DNA of 7,883 nt from Mycobacterium sp. (GTDB taxonomy: Bacteria > Actinomycetota > Actinomycetes > Mycobacteriales > Mycobacteriaceae). Where the stretch lies: contig JAHBAP020000241.1 in the NCBI GenBank assembly GCA_018500005.2, forward strand, positions 1-7,883. The letters run 5' to 3'. This document shows, one piece after another, positions 1 to 6,890 of the stretch. The position numbers and the translations under genes were made by a program. Each line of letters begins with the position of its first letter. Position 1 is the first letter of the stretch. The notes under the pieces were generated by a model, which worked only from the letters and a program-made list of their open reading frames with translations, did no database searches and was not told where the DNA came from.

Positions 1-993
1 ACCCCCGACGGTGTCGACGCCATGATCAAGATCAACGACGGTGTCGAACTGTCGGAGTCCAGCAAGGCCCGGGTCGCCGGCCTGTCGGCCGCCGGTGAGC
101 AGTACCTCGACTTCGACGGCGGCAACGGTGAGGCGCCGTTCCTGACCGACGGTGCGACCTTCGGGATGGGCAGGACCGACATTCCGGTGACGCTGGGCGA
201 ATTGCTCGGCCACTCCGACGGCATGCTCAAGCAGGTCGACACCAAGAAAATGGAGATCATCAAAAAAGAGTTGGGCATGAGCAAGGACGGCCCGCAGAAG
301 CTCAACGACCTCATCGAGGGTGGGCTTTACCTGGTTTCCACCCTGGATGGCGTACTGCCGCAGACCACCCGGATGCTCAACACCAGCCGGGTGACCCTGC
401 AACTGGTGTCCGACAAGCAGGAGGGCATGAAGGTCGCGACCGGTAACTTCAACGAGGTTCTCGGTGGGGTGAACCGGATGACCGGCGGCTTCCGCACGCT
501 GACCACGGAGGGGCCCAAGACCTTCGGAGCGTTGGACACCGTGTTCGAGGACAACTCCGACACCATGGTGCAGTTGCTCGGCGACCTGACGACGACCTCC
601 GAAATCATGTACATGCGGGTGCCGGCGCTGAACAACCTGTTCCCGACCTATCGTGGCTCGCTGTTCGACTCGCTGAGCAGCATCATTCACGACAACGGTT
701 TCTGGGTGAACGCCGATATCTACCCGCGGTACTCGTGTGAATACGGCACCCCCCGGCTACCACCGGCCTCCGCCGAGTACTCCGAGCCGTTCATGGGCAC
801 CTACTGCCGCGACGATGATCCGGCGGTGCTGATCCGCGGTGCCAAGAACGCGCCGCGGCCGGCCGGGGACGACACCTACGGTCCGCCGATGAACATGGAC
901 CTTGGCCAGCAGACCGATCCGGCGCCGGAAGGCCGGTACGCGATCCCGACTCCGTACGGTGGCCCGACGCTGCCGATCGAGCCGCCCCGCTAA
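1..993 (+). CDS. Mce family protein, C-terminal part (probably MceF-type), 5' end outside window
   Basis: Mce proteins form the periplasm-spanning, substrate-binding part of mycobacterial Mce transporters, which import lipids or sterols together with YrbE permeases. The frame is open from base 1 with no stop, so this is the last 330 codons of a longer gene; the ATG at 22 is internal. The first ~65 residues look like the end of the MCE beta-domain (IKINDG near 25-42, then a PFLTDG turn and an IPVTLGELL segment). A long, mostly helical region follows (about bases 220-690), and then a Pro/Gly-rich tail with two cysteines (codons at 736 and 805) and an IRGAKNAP-type motif common in Mce C-termini. 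A Mas gene begins 39 bp after the stop, as is usual after the last mce gene, so F is the likeliest subunit. Which mce operon this is cannot be told. The N-terminus, including any lipobox, is not visible. Confidence 0.9.
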   Translation, partial: TPDGVDAMIKINDGVELSESSKARVAGLSAAGEQYLDFDGGNGEAPFLTDGATFGMGRTDIPVTLGELLGHSDGMLKQVDTKKMEIIKKELGMSKDGPQKLNDLIEGGLYLVSTLDGVLPQTTRMLNTSRVTLQLVSDKQEGMKVATGNFNEVLGGVNRMTGGFRTLTTEGPKTFGALDTVFEDNSDTMVQLLGDLTTTSEIMYMRVPALNNLFPTYRGSLFDSLSSIIHDNGFWVNADIYPRYSCEYGTPRLPPASAEYSEPFMGTYCRDDDPAVLIRGAKNAPRPAGDDTYGPPMNMDLGQQTDPAPEGRYAIPTPYGGPTLPIEPPR

Positions 994-1015
994 TGCCGCC
1001 CCACAGGAGTTGTGC

Positions 1016-1022
1016 AGGAGAG
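1016..1022 (+). promoter_or_regulatory. Ribosome binding site that decides the mas start
   Basis: AGGAGAG sits about 10 bp before ATG 1033. A second AGGAG at 1005-1009 is too close to the GTG at 1012 to serve it. This favours the 214-residue product over the 221-residue one. Confidence 0.55.
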
Positions 1023-1032
1023 ATGCGCCACA

Positions 1033-1677
1033 ATGCCAGTCATGACTGATGAAGGAGCCGGGGCCGCCGAGTCTCGCGAAACCTTGGAGATCGTGGAGAC
1101 CACGGATGACGGACTGACGGCGGAAGCCGTTGTCGCCGAGGACGATGTGGCGCTGCCGGCCGACGAGGACATCGTCGTCGTTGCAGAGTCCACGCCGACG
1201 GCACGGTCGAGCCTTCTGGTGCCGGCGCTGATCGGCGCGCTGATCGCCGCCTTGGCCGGGGCGGGGTTCTTCGGCTGGAAGTTCTGGCAGCACCATCAGC
1301 TGGACCAGGCCCGTGATGAGGCCCAGCGCGCCGCGGTGGCCTACGCCCAGGTGCTCACCAGCGTGGACTCAAACAACGTCGACGAGAACTTCAAGCAGGT
1401 CCTCGACGGTGCAACCGGTGAGTTCAAGGACATGTACTCCAAGTCCAGCGTGGAACTTCGCCAGTTGCTGATCGAGAACAAGGCCACCGCCCACGGTGTC
1501 GTGGTGGATTCGGCGGTCCAGTCGGCCAGCAAGGACAATGCCGTTGTGCTGCTGTTCGTCGACCAGTCGGTCGCCAACACCAAGCTTCCCGACCCGCGTA
1601 TCGACCGGAGTCGGATGAAGATGACCTTGGAGAAGGCCGACGGCACGTGGCGGGCCAGCAAGATCGAGCTCCCTTAA
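1033..1677 (+). CDS. Mce-associated membrane protein (Mas)
   Basis: Mas proteins are encoded after mceF in mycobacterial mce operons and are thought to stabilise or assist the Mce transporter at the inner membrane. This 214-residue protein has an acidic, probably cytoplasmic N-terminus (residues 1-58), one transmembrane helix at about 61-83 (SSLLVPALIGAL onward) and an outer domain of about 130 residues. That domain begins with a helix (DEAQRAAVAYAQVL) and ends in strands that include WRASKIELP, the usual Mas/NTF2-like shape. I chose ATG 1033 because AGGAGAG at 1016-1022 lies about 10 bp upstream. An in-frame GTG at 1012 has its nearest AGGAG only 2 bp away, and ATG 1042 would be rather distant. 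It lies 39 bp after the mce gene and 14 bp before the next gene, so it is probably in the same transcript. Family assignment is good; the precise partner is inferred. Confidence 0.85.
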   Translation: MPVMTDEGAGAAESRETLEIVETTDDGLTAEAVVAEDDVALPADEDIVVVAESTPTARSSLLVPALIGALIAALAGAGFFGWKFWQHHQLDQARDEAQRAAVAYAQVLTSVDSNNVDENFKQVLDGATGEFKDMYSKSSVELRQLLIENKATAHGVVVDSAVQSASKDNAVVLLFVDQSVANTKLPDPRIDRSRMKMTLEKADGTWRASKIELP

Positions 1678-1691
1678 CCAGAGGACAACTT

Positions 1692-2474
1692 ATGCGGACA
1701 ACGATGCGGGTAGGCGGACTCGCCACGGCGGCGATTGCCGTGGCGGCCTTGGTGTCGGCGCCCGGCGCAGGCGCCTCTGCAGTGCCGCTGTGCGATCAGA
1801 TGGGCGGACAGTGGAACGGGCAGTACTGCCACGCCACGGTGCCCTCGGTGCGCGGCGCGGTCCGTGAAATCAACATCGCAATCCCGGCCGAGGCGGGCAA
1901 TCCGGTCATCGGCGGTGCCATCAGTGACCACCTGGGCACCCTGATGAACAATTGGCGCACCGCTCCAGCGGGAATGTTCCAACACAGTTGGGGCGACGCC
2001 AATTTCGAGGTCTTCCATCACGGCAACATCCACACCGTCGTGTTCCACGAGACCTACAACTCCGAGAGCACGGCGCGCCTCGAGGGCCCGGCCATTCAGA
2101 GCGCCTACCGGACATTCGCCTTCGATTCCGCACGGGGGCGCCAGGTGCAACTCGCCGACCTCGTCGATATCGGCTCGATTCCGACGCTCGGCGCCCCGTT
2201 CATCCAGGCGGCGCTCGATCAGGCGCTGCCGCCGCACGACCCGAACACCTACCCGTTCACCCCCGATCGGTGGACTCCGGACAAGGTCTACTCGGGCGGG
2301 TACAAGGCGTGGGCGTTGACTCCGGATGAGTTGATCCTCTACATGCCCGACTATCCGGTCGCCCGGGACACCCCGATCGACTTCACCACCGCCAAGTGGA
2401 TCTGGTCGATGACCGGCGGGATCGTGCAACCCCATATTCCGTTGAGCGCGCTGGGTCCGGCACTGCACGTCTAG
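1692..2474 (+). CDS. Secreted MPT64-like (RsiV/DUF3298-type) protein in the mce operon
   Basis: This is a predicted secreted protein of 260 residues resembling the M. tuberculosis antigen MPT64 (Rv1980c) and RsiV/DUF3298 proteins. A Sec signal peptide covers residues 1-30: basic start, hydrophobic core ATAAIAVAAL, and an ASA cleavage motif before VPLC. The mature N-terminus has Cys34 and Cys46, 12 residues apart. As I recall MPT64, it has a pair with the same spacing, so a disulfide is likely. The C-terminal half carries DUF3298-like elements: YRTFAFD (139-145), LADLVDIGSIP (154-164), LTPDELILYMPDYPVA (209-224) and HIPLSAL near the end. A WNGQYC stretch near Cys46 also recalls MVL-type mannan-binding lectins, but this is weak. 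ATG 1692 has AGAGGA 6 bp upstream; starting at 1647 would run into mas and bury the signal peptide. The 14 bp gap after mas suggests cotranscription. The function is unknown, and a role in Mce transport is only inferred from position. Confidence 0.8.
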   Translation: MRTTMRVGGLATAAIAVAALVSAPGAGASAVPLCDQMGGQWNGQYCHATVPSVRGAVREINIAIPAEAGNPVIGGAISDHLGTLMNNWRTAPAGMFQHSWGDANFEVFHHGNIHTVVFHETYNSESTARLEGPAIQSAYRTFAFDSARGRQVQLADLVDIGSIPTLGAPFIQAALDQALPPHDPNTYPFTPDRWTPDKVYSGGYKAWALTPDELILYMPDYPVARDTPIDFTTAKWIWSMTGGIVQPHIPLSALGPALHV

Positions 2475-2477
2475 GCT
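2472..2477 (+). promoter_or_regulatory. Candidate -10 element for yqeY
   Basis: TAGGCT fits the mycobacterial TANNNT -10 pattern. It overlaps the stop codon of the preceding gene and would start a transcript about 14 nt before the yqeY ATG. No convincing -35 lies at 16-19 bp; a TTGAGC at 2442 is too far away. yqeY could therefore have its own promoter even though it sits 23 bp behind the mce-linked gene. The call rests on one hexamer. Confidence 0.25.
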
Positions 2478-2497
2478 CACCGCGTAGCGTGGGTGCC

Positions 2498-2962
2498 ATG
2501 GCGGAACTGAAGGATCAGCTGCGATCCGATCTCACCGATGCGATGAAGAACCAGGACAAGCTGCGGACCGCGACGCTGCGGATGCTGCTGGCGGCAATCC
2601 AGACCGAAGAGGTGTCCGGCAAGCAGGCCCGTGAACTCAGCGACGAGGACATCCTGAAGGTCCTGGCGCGGGAATCGAAGAAGCGCAGCGAGGCCGCCGA
2701 GATCTACACCCAGAACGGCCGCGGCGAACTGGCCGCCGAGGAACACGCCGAGGGCCGGATCATCGACGAGTATCTGCCCACTCCGCTCACCGACGCCGAA
2801 GTGGCCGATGTCGTCGACACCGCCATCGCCCAGGTCGCTGAGGAAATCGGTGAGCGGCCCTCGGTCAAGCAGATGGGAATGGTGATGAAGGCCGCCACCG
2901 CGATCGCGGCGGGCAAGGCCGACGGTTCCCGGCTGTCGGCGGCGGTCAAAGACCGGCTCTAG
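2498..2962 (+). CDS. GatB/YqeY domain-containing protein
   Basis: This 154-residue cytoplasmic protein matches the YqeY family in length and sequence, including M. tuberculosis Rv3688c. The domain is related to the tRNA-contacting tail of GatB, the amidotransferase subunit that corrects Asp/Glu mischarged on tRNA-Asn/Gln. The role of free-standing YqeY proteins is not settled. Visible features are an N-terminal helical half with RTATLRMLLAAIQ (23-35), a basic DILKVLARESKKRSEAAEIY stretch, a DEYLPTPL hinge, and the small C-terminal helical subdomain with the conserved PSVKQMGMVMKA segment and a Gly-Lys-Ala-Asp-Gly-Ser turn before the end. ATG 2498 gives the family's usual N-terminus (MAELKDQL); no strong Shine-Dalgarno precedes it. 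It lies 23 bp after the MPT64-like gene, but it is a core gene and probably only an accidental neighbour of mce. Confidence 0.92.
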   Translation: MAELKDQLRSDLTDAMKNQDKLRTATLRMLLAAIQTEEVSGKQARELSDEDILKVLARESKKRSEAAEIYTQNGRGELAAEEHAEGRIIDEYLPTPLTDAEVADVVDTAIAQVAEEIGERPSVKQMGMVMKAATAIAAGKADGSRLSAAVKDRL

Positions 2963-3025
2963 GTCTTCTCCGCGTTTCACTTGACGTGCACCGAGCTGCG
3001 CCCCCTCAGCTCCAGCACTCCGCCA

Positions 3026-3046
3026 GATGCCGCCGCAGGCGGCGTC
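3026..3046 (+). terminator. Candidate terminator hairpin after yqeY
   Basis: GATGCCGCC and GGCGGCGTC flank a GCA loop, giving a 9 bp stem with one G-T pair. There is no T-run after it, so it would be a U-poor hairpin of the kind often proposed in mycobacteria. It lies 64 bp after the yqeY stop and 65 bp before the FAD gene, a sensible place to separate the two transcripts. If the minus-strand tail at 2977-3123 is real, this palindrome would be inside it. Confidence 0.3.
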
Positions 3047-3097
3047 ACATCGGCCACGTTGATCTGCAACGGCCCGGTACCGTAGCGGCTGGACTCC

Positions 3098-3104
3098 AGG
3101 GAGG
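3098..3104 (+). promoter_or_regulatory. Ribosome binding site that decides the FAD dehydrogenase start
   Basis: AGGGAGG is 6 bp before ATG 3111 and only 3 bp before the adjacent in-frame GTG 3108. This favours ATG 3111; the two starts differ by one residue. Confidence 0.6.
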
Positions 3105-3110
3105 CATGTG

Positions 3111-4781
3111 ATGGATGCGGACGTCATCGTCGTAGGTGCGGGACTGGCCGGACTTGTCGCGGCACACGAACTGACCAGCCGCGGCAAGACGGTGGCTGTG
3201 GTCGATCAGGAGAACGCCGGCAATCTTGGCGGACAGGCGTTCTGGTCGTTCGGAGGTTTGTTCCTGGTCGACAGTCCCGAACAGCGCCGGATGGGAGTCA
3301 AGGACTCCTTCGAGCTGGCCTGGAGCGACTGGCAGGGCAGCGCGGGCTTCGACCGTCTCGATGACGAGGATTCCTGGGCGGTCCGTTGGGCCCGCGCATA
3401 TGTCGAGTTCGCGGCGGGGGAGAAGCGGTCATGGGCCAACAGCCACGGCATCACCTTCCTGCCGACGGTCGGCTGGGCCGAACGCGGTGACCTGCGCGCC
3501 GATGGGCACGGCAACTCCGTACCCCGGTTCCACGTCGCCTGGGGGACCGGAACCGGCATCGTCGAGCCGTTCGCGAACTACGCTCTCCAGGCCGCCGCAC
3601 GCGGGTCACTGAAGTTCTTCAACCGGCACCGGGTCGACGAGTTGGTGTTCACCGGCGGTTCCGTCACCGGTGTGCGCGGGGTGGTGCTGGCTCCCGACGA
3701 CGCCCCGCGCGGCGCCCCGTCGAACCGTGACCCGTTGGCGGAGTTCGAACTTCGCGCCCAGGCGATCATCATCACCACCGGCGGGATCGGCGGCAACCAC
3801 GACATCGTGCGGCGTTACTGGCCGGCCCGGATGGGCACCCCGCCCAAGTCGATGATCACCGGGGTTCCGGCCTACGTCGACGGCCGGATGCTCGACATCG
3901 CCGCCGACGCCGGGGTCCGACTGGTCAACCGGGACCGGATGTGGCACTACACCGAGGGCATCCAGAACTGGGATCCGATCTGGCCCGAACATGCCATCCG
4001 GATCCTGCCGGGACCCTCCTCGATGTGGTTCGACGCGCTCGGCCGGCGACTGCCCGCGCCCTATCTTCCCGGCTACGACACCCTCGGCACGCTGCGGCAC
4101 CTGCGCACCGATCCCGAGATTGCGCGATACGACCACAGCTGGTTCATCCTGACCCAGAAGATCATCGAGAAGGAGTTCGCACTGTCGGGTTCCGAGCAGA
4201 ACCCCGACATCACCAACCGTGACAAGGCCGGCATGCTGCGCGAGCGGCTGATGAGCAAGGGCGCGCCGGCGCCGGTCGAGGCGTTCAAGACCCGCGGTGC
4301 GGACTTCGTCGTGGCCGACACCCTCGAGGAACTAATCGCGATGATGAACAAGCTCACCGATGAGCCGCTGCTGGATCCGCGGGCCGTCCGGGCTCAGATC
4401 GAGGCGCGAGATCTGCAGATGGCCAACCCGTTCTCCAAAGACGCTCAGGTACAGGGGATCCGGAACTCGCGGCGTTACCTCGGCGACCGCATCGCTCGGA
4501 CCGCGTCACCGCACCGCATCCTCGACCCGGAGGCCGGCCCGCTGATCGGGGTCAAATTGCACGTGCTCACCCGAAAGACGTTGGGCGGCATCCAGACCGA
4601 CCTCGATTCGCGTGCTCTGGACGCGGAGGGCGCCCCGATCGAGGGCCTGTACGCCGCAGGTGAGGTTGCCGGCTTCGGTGGCGGCGGAGTGCACGGTTAC
4701 AACGCCCTGGAGGGGACCTTCCTCGGCGGGTGCCTGTTCTCCGGACGCACCGCCGGCCGGCACGCCGCGGGCCAGGTCTGA
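3111..4781 (+). CDS. FAD-binding dehydrogenase (fumarate reductase/ketosteroid dehydrogenase superfamily, Rv0785-like)
   Basis: This 556-residue flavoprotein has the fold shared by fumarate reductase flavoprotein subunits and 3-ketosteroid dehydrogenases. The Rossmann motif GAGLAG is at residues 9-14, with the ribose-binding acid at Asp32 (VVDQEN). A GGQAFWSFGG loop follows at 40-49. The second FAD segment lies near the C-terminus (LYAAGEVAGFGGGG, 513-526, then HGYNALEGTFLGGCLFSGR, 528-546). Length and these motifs match the actinobacterial 'FAD-binding dehydrogenase' group, which as I recall includes M. tuberculosis Rv0785. There is no signal peptide or membrane helix, so it should be cytoplasmic. 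The substrate is unknown. Steroid or fatty-acyl 1,2-dehydrogenation is possible from the superfamily, but I would not call it KstD from these motifs. The TspO-like gene begins 16 bp after its stop with its own GGAGG, so the two are very probably cotranscribed. Confidence 0.88.
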   Translation: MDADVIVVGAGLAGLVAAHELTSRGKTVAVVDQENAGNLGGQAFWSFGGLFLVDSPEQRRMGVKDSFELAWSDWQGSAGFDRLDDEDSWAVRWARAYVEFAAGEKRSWANSHGITFLPTVGWAERGDLRADGHGNSVPRFHVAWGTGTGIVEPFANYALQAAARGSLKFFNRHRVDELVFTGGSVTGVRGVVLAPDDAPRGAPSNRDPLAEFELRAQAIIITTGGIGGNHDIVRRYWPARMGTPPKSMITGVPAYVDGRMLDIAADAGVRLVNRDRMWHYTEGIQNWDPIWPEHAIRILPGPSSMWFDALGRRLPAPYLPGYDTLGTLRHLRTDPEIARYDHSWFILTQKIIEKEFALSGSEQNPDITNRDKAGMLRERLMSKGAPAPVEAFKTRGADFVVADTLEELIAMMNKLTDEPLLDPRAVRAQIEARDLQMANPFSKDAQVQGIRNSRRYLGDRIARTASPHRILDPEAGPLIGVKLHVLTRKTLGGIQTDLDSRALDAEGAPIEGLYAAGEVAGFGGGGVHGYNALEGTFLGGCLFSGRTAGRHAAGQV

Positions 4782-4797
4782 GACAACGGAGGGGAAC

Positions 4798-5586
4798 ATG
4801 CAGACAGCCAACCGCACGCCCATCAAGATCCTGGTGGCGCTCACCTATCTGGTCATGGTCGCGACCAACGCCGCGGCTAATGCGCTGCCGCTCAACGGAA
4901 GAGGAACCGGCGAGGTCTCCCAGGCCTACTCCAACCTGTTCACCCCGGCCGGGGTGACGTTCTCCATCTGGGGAGTCATCTATCTGCTGCTGGGCGCCCA
5001 CGTGCTCTACCAACTCGGGCTGTTCCACGATCGGCCCGACACCGCTGCGGACACCGCCTTGCTGAACCGGGTCGGGGTGTTGTTCTCGCTGTCCTCGCTG
5101 GCCAACACCGCATGGATCTTCGCCTGGCACTACGACCTGATCCCGCTCTCGGCGGTGCTGCTGATCGCGATCCTGGTGCTGCTGGCGCGGATCGTGACCA
5201 CGCTGCGCCGGGCCAACCTGACCGGACGCCGGCGTTGGTTCGTCGGGGTGCCGTTCAGTGTCTACTTCGGCTGGTCGACGGTGGCGGTCGTCGCCAACAT
5301 CACCGTGCTGCTGGTCTATTGGCGCTGGGATGGATTCGGCCTCGCCGATTCCACCTGGGCGGTCGCCATCATCCTCGTTGCGATGGGAATCGGAACGGGG
5401 GTGATGATGCGCAACCGGGACGTCGCCTACGGTCTGGTTCTCATCTGGGCCTACCTCGGCATCCTGATCCGGCAGGTCTCCGATCTGACGAGCCAGTACC
5501 CGATGATCATCGCCGCGGTCGTGGCCTCGCTGCTGGTCTATCTGGCCGCCGAGGGGATACTCCTGCGGGGCCGACGGCGCGTCTAG
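4798..5586 (+). CDS. TspO/MBR-like tryptophan-rich membrane protein (long form)
   Basis: This 262-residue integral membrane protein resembles the long 'tryptophan-rich sensory protein' relatives of TspO. Hydrophobic segments lie near residues 10-30, 52-75, 92-111, 114-136, 148-174, 187-204, 209-226 and 234-255, about eight helices against five in classical TspO. There are nine Trp. The NALPLNG...NLFTPAG...SIWGVIY pattern (28-62) and LANTAWIFAWH (101-111) look like the Pro/Trp signatures of TspO helices. TspO proteins bind porphyrins and cholesterol and are tied to oxidative-stress responses; whether the long form does so is not known to me. ATG 4798 is chosen because GGAGG at 4788-4792 precedes it by 5 bp. 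Earlier in-frame starts lie inside the FAD gene. Coupling to that gene suggests a shared role, perhaps a redox reaction on a membrane-delivered ligand (inference). A strong hairpin follows 12 bp after the stop. Confidence 0.75.
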   Translation: MQTANRTPIKILVALTYLVMVATNAAANALPLNGRGTGEVSQAYSNLFTPAGVTFSIWGVIYLLLGAHVLYQLGLFHDRPDTAADTALLNRVGVLFSLSSLANTAWIFAWHYDLIPLSAVLLIAILVLLARIVTTLRRANLTGRRRWFVGVPFSVYFGWSTVAVVANITVLLVYWRWDGFGLADSTWAVAIILVAMGIGTGVMMRNRDVAYGLVLIWAYLGILIRQVSDLTSQYPMIIAAVVASLLVYLAAEGILLRGRRRV

Positions 5587-5598
5587 GACCGAGACGGG

Positions 5599-5632
5599 AA
5601 CGGCTCCGACCGGTGTCCCGGTCGAAGCCGTT
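5599..5632. terminator. Bidirectional intrinsic terminator between the TspO-like gene and tRNA-Pro
   Basis: A near-perfect inverted repeat has 15 bp arms (5599-5613 and 5618-5632) and a TGTC loop. The only flaw is C5606 opposite A5625. In the plus-strand RNA this is a C-A mismatch; in the minus-strand RNA the same position becomes a G-U pair, so that stem is unbroken. The plus strand continues with a short TTT, while the minus side has no T-run. It lies between convergent genes, 12 bp after the TspO-like stop and 8 bp past the 3' end of the tRNA, so it probably stops both transcripts. Confidence 0.75.
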
Positions 5633-5640
5633 TCACACTG

Positions 5641-5714
<74 letters not shown>

Positions 5715-5728
5715 TGTGAAGCGACGAC

Positions 5729-5759
5729 AGCCTATCGCACCGGCGAGGCTGGAAGCCAA
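5729..5759 (-). promoter_or_regulatory. Candidate promoter of tRNA-Pro
   Basis: Reading the minus strand, TTGGCT (5759-5754) could be a -35 and TAGGCT (5734-5729) a -10, with a 19 bp spacer, slightly long for SigA. Transcription would start about 7-8 nt before the tRNA 5' end. The -10 hexamer is the same as the one proposed before yqeY. It sits just past the stop of the preceding minus-strand gene. Pattern-based only. Confidence 0.35.
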
Positions 5760-5764
5760 ACGCC

Positions 5765-6883
5765 CTAACGGGCGGGCCAGGTGCAGGATTGTTCGAACTC
5801 CTGCAGCACGGTGGTGTAGGGATCGGGATTGAGGCCGTGCTCGGCCAGCCAGGCGTCGTCGTAGTAGGTGTCGGCGTAGCGTTCGCCACTGTCGCAGATC
5901 AGGCTGACCACCGATCCGCTCTCGCCGTTGGCGACCATTTCGGCCAGCAGCCCGAAAGCGCCCCAGATATTGGTCCCCGTCGACGGACCCACCCGCCAGC
6001 CGAGCACCCGGGAGACCTGATGGGCCGCGGCCACCGAGGCGGCGTCGGGCACTTGCACCATCCGGTCGATGACCGTCGGGACGAACGAGGGCTCGACCCG
6101 GGGCCGCCCGATGCCCTCGATGCGTGACGAGGCGCCGGTGACGACGTCGCTGCGGCCTTGTACGTAACCCGGGAAGAAGGCGGAGTTCTCCGGATCCACG
6201 ACACAGAGTCGGGTCGGTTGGCGGCGGTATCGGATGAACCGGCCGATGGTTGCGCTGGTACCGCCGGTGCCGGCGCCCACCACGACCCAGGACGGCACGG
6301 GATGACGTTCTGCCGCCATCTGGTCGAAGATCGATTCGGCGATGTTGTTGTTGCCCCGCCAGTCGGTGGCCCGCTCGGCGTTGGTGAACTGGTCGAGGAA
6401 ATATCCGCCGGTCTCGTCCGCCACCCGCGCGGCCTCGGCATTCACATCACCTGCGTTCTGGACGAAATAGCAACGGCCGCCGTGTTTCTCGATCAGTGCG
6501 ACCTTCGCGCGGCTGGTCGAGGCTGGCATTACGGCGACGAACGGCAGGCCAAGCAGCGCGGCGAAGTACGCCTCGGACACCGCGGTGGAACCGGAGGACG
6601 CCTCCACGAGGGTGGTTCCTTCGGTGATCCAACCGTTGCAGAGTCCGTAGAGGAACAGCGACCTTGCCAACCGGTGCTTGAGGCTTCCGGTGATATGGGT
6701 GGATTCGTCTTTCAGGTAGAGCGCGACGTCGAAACGTTCGCACCAGGCCGAGGGCAACGGATACCGCAGCAGATGGGTGTCGGCGCTGCGTCGGGAGTCG
6801 GAACCGATCAGGCAGACGGCGCTGTCCACCCAGTCGCGCGGCGCGCTACGAACGGCGGCGGAGGGGCATCGAAAGTCCGTCAC
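5765..6883 (-). CDS. cds1: PLP-dependent cysteine desulfhydrase/cysteine synthase-like enzyme (Rv3684, Cds1-type)
   Basis: This 372-residue fold-type II PLP enzyme is of the cysteine synthase/cystathionine beta-synthase class. It resembles M. tuberculosis Rv3684 (Cds1), reported as a cysteine desulfhydrase that releases H2S, pyruvate and ammonia from cysteine. The lysine that would form the PLP Schiff base is Lys69 in TGSLKHR. SSGST (96-100) occupies the substrate-carboxylate loop, GAGTGGTS (203-210) is the phosphate-binding loop, and CDSGERY (330-336) supplies the Ser contact to the PLP ring. SSGST replaces the SSGNTG of classical O-acetylserine sulfhydrylases. No signal peptide or heme-binding N-terminus is seen, so it is cytoplasmic. 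GTG 6883 begins 7 bp after the upstream phosphoesterase stop and lacks a clear ribosome binding site; an in-frame GTG at codon 19 is an alternative. Cotranscription with the phosphoesterase gene is likely. The exact reaction is inferred from the relative. Confidence 0.85.
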   Translation of the reverse strand: MTDFRCPSAAVRSAPRDWVDSAVCLIGSDSRRSADTHLLRYPLPSAWCERFDVALYLKDESTHITGSLKHRLARSLFLYGLCNGWITEGTTLVEASSGSTAVSEAYFAALLGLPFVAVMPASTSRAKVALIEKHGGRCYFVQNAGDVNAEAARVADETGGYFLDQFTNAERATDWRGNNNIAESIFDQMAAERHPVPSWVVVGAGTGGTSATIGRFIRYRRQPTRLCVVDPENSAFFPGYVQGRSDVVTGASSRIEGIGRPRVEPSFVPTVIDRMVQVPDAASVAAAHQVSRVLGWRVGPSTGTNIWGAFGLLAEMVANGESGSVVSLICDSGERYADTYYDDAWLAEHGLNPDPYTTVLQEFEQSCTWPAR

Positions 6884-6890
6884 GGCCGGG

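Larger units (their letters stand above)
2977..3123 (-). pseudogene. Coding-like minus-strand 3' tail, possible gene remnant
   Basis: On the minus strand a frame stays open for 48 codons, from just after a TGA (3126-3124) to a TGA at 2979-2977. The last ~38 codons have strongly G/C third positions, as in the real genes here, and read like a protein end (GTGPLQINVADV then VLELRGRSSVHVK). The other minus-strand frame I checked lacks this bias. There is no ATG start; TTG and GTG codons exist but would give about 30 residues or fewer. The upstream part overlaps the start of the FAD dehydrogenase. The simplest reading is the stranded 3' end of a gene that once converged on yqeY, cut off when the FAD/TspO-like pair arrived. 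It may equally be chance composition. I do not recognise the family. Confidence 0.25.

Noticed and set aside
1012..1032. Earlier GTG start for the Mas protein
   Set aside because: The nearest AGGAG is only 2 bp upstream, while ATG 1033 has AGGAGAG at normal distance.
1647..1691. Earlier start for the MPT64-like protein
   Set aside because: It would overlap the mas gene and put 15 residues in front of a good signal peptide; ATG 1692 has AGAGGA 6 bp upstream.
1674..2480. 268-codon open frame on the minus strand
   Set aside because: Antisense to the MPT64-like gene, which has a signal peptide and family motifs; the antisense product is Arg/His-rich with no recognisable domain. Long antisense frames are expected in GC-rich DNA.
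2981..3009. TTGACG resembling a -35 element after yqeY
   Set aside because: No TANNNT-like -10 lies at 16-19 bp; the expected position reads CCTCAG.
2477..3187. 236-codon open frame on the minus strand spanning yqeY
   Set aside because: Mostly antisense to the well-supported yqeY gene, with low-complexity composition. It is in a different frame from the coding-like tail at 2977-3123.
4612..4797. Earlier start for the TspO-like protein inside the FAD gene
   Set aside because: This segment is the out-of-frame C-terminal coding sequence of the dehydrogenase; GGAGG at 4788-4792 fixes ATG 4798.
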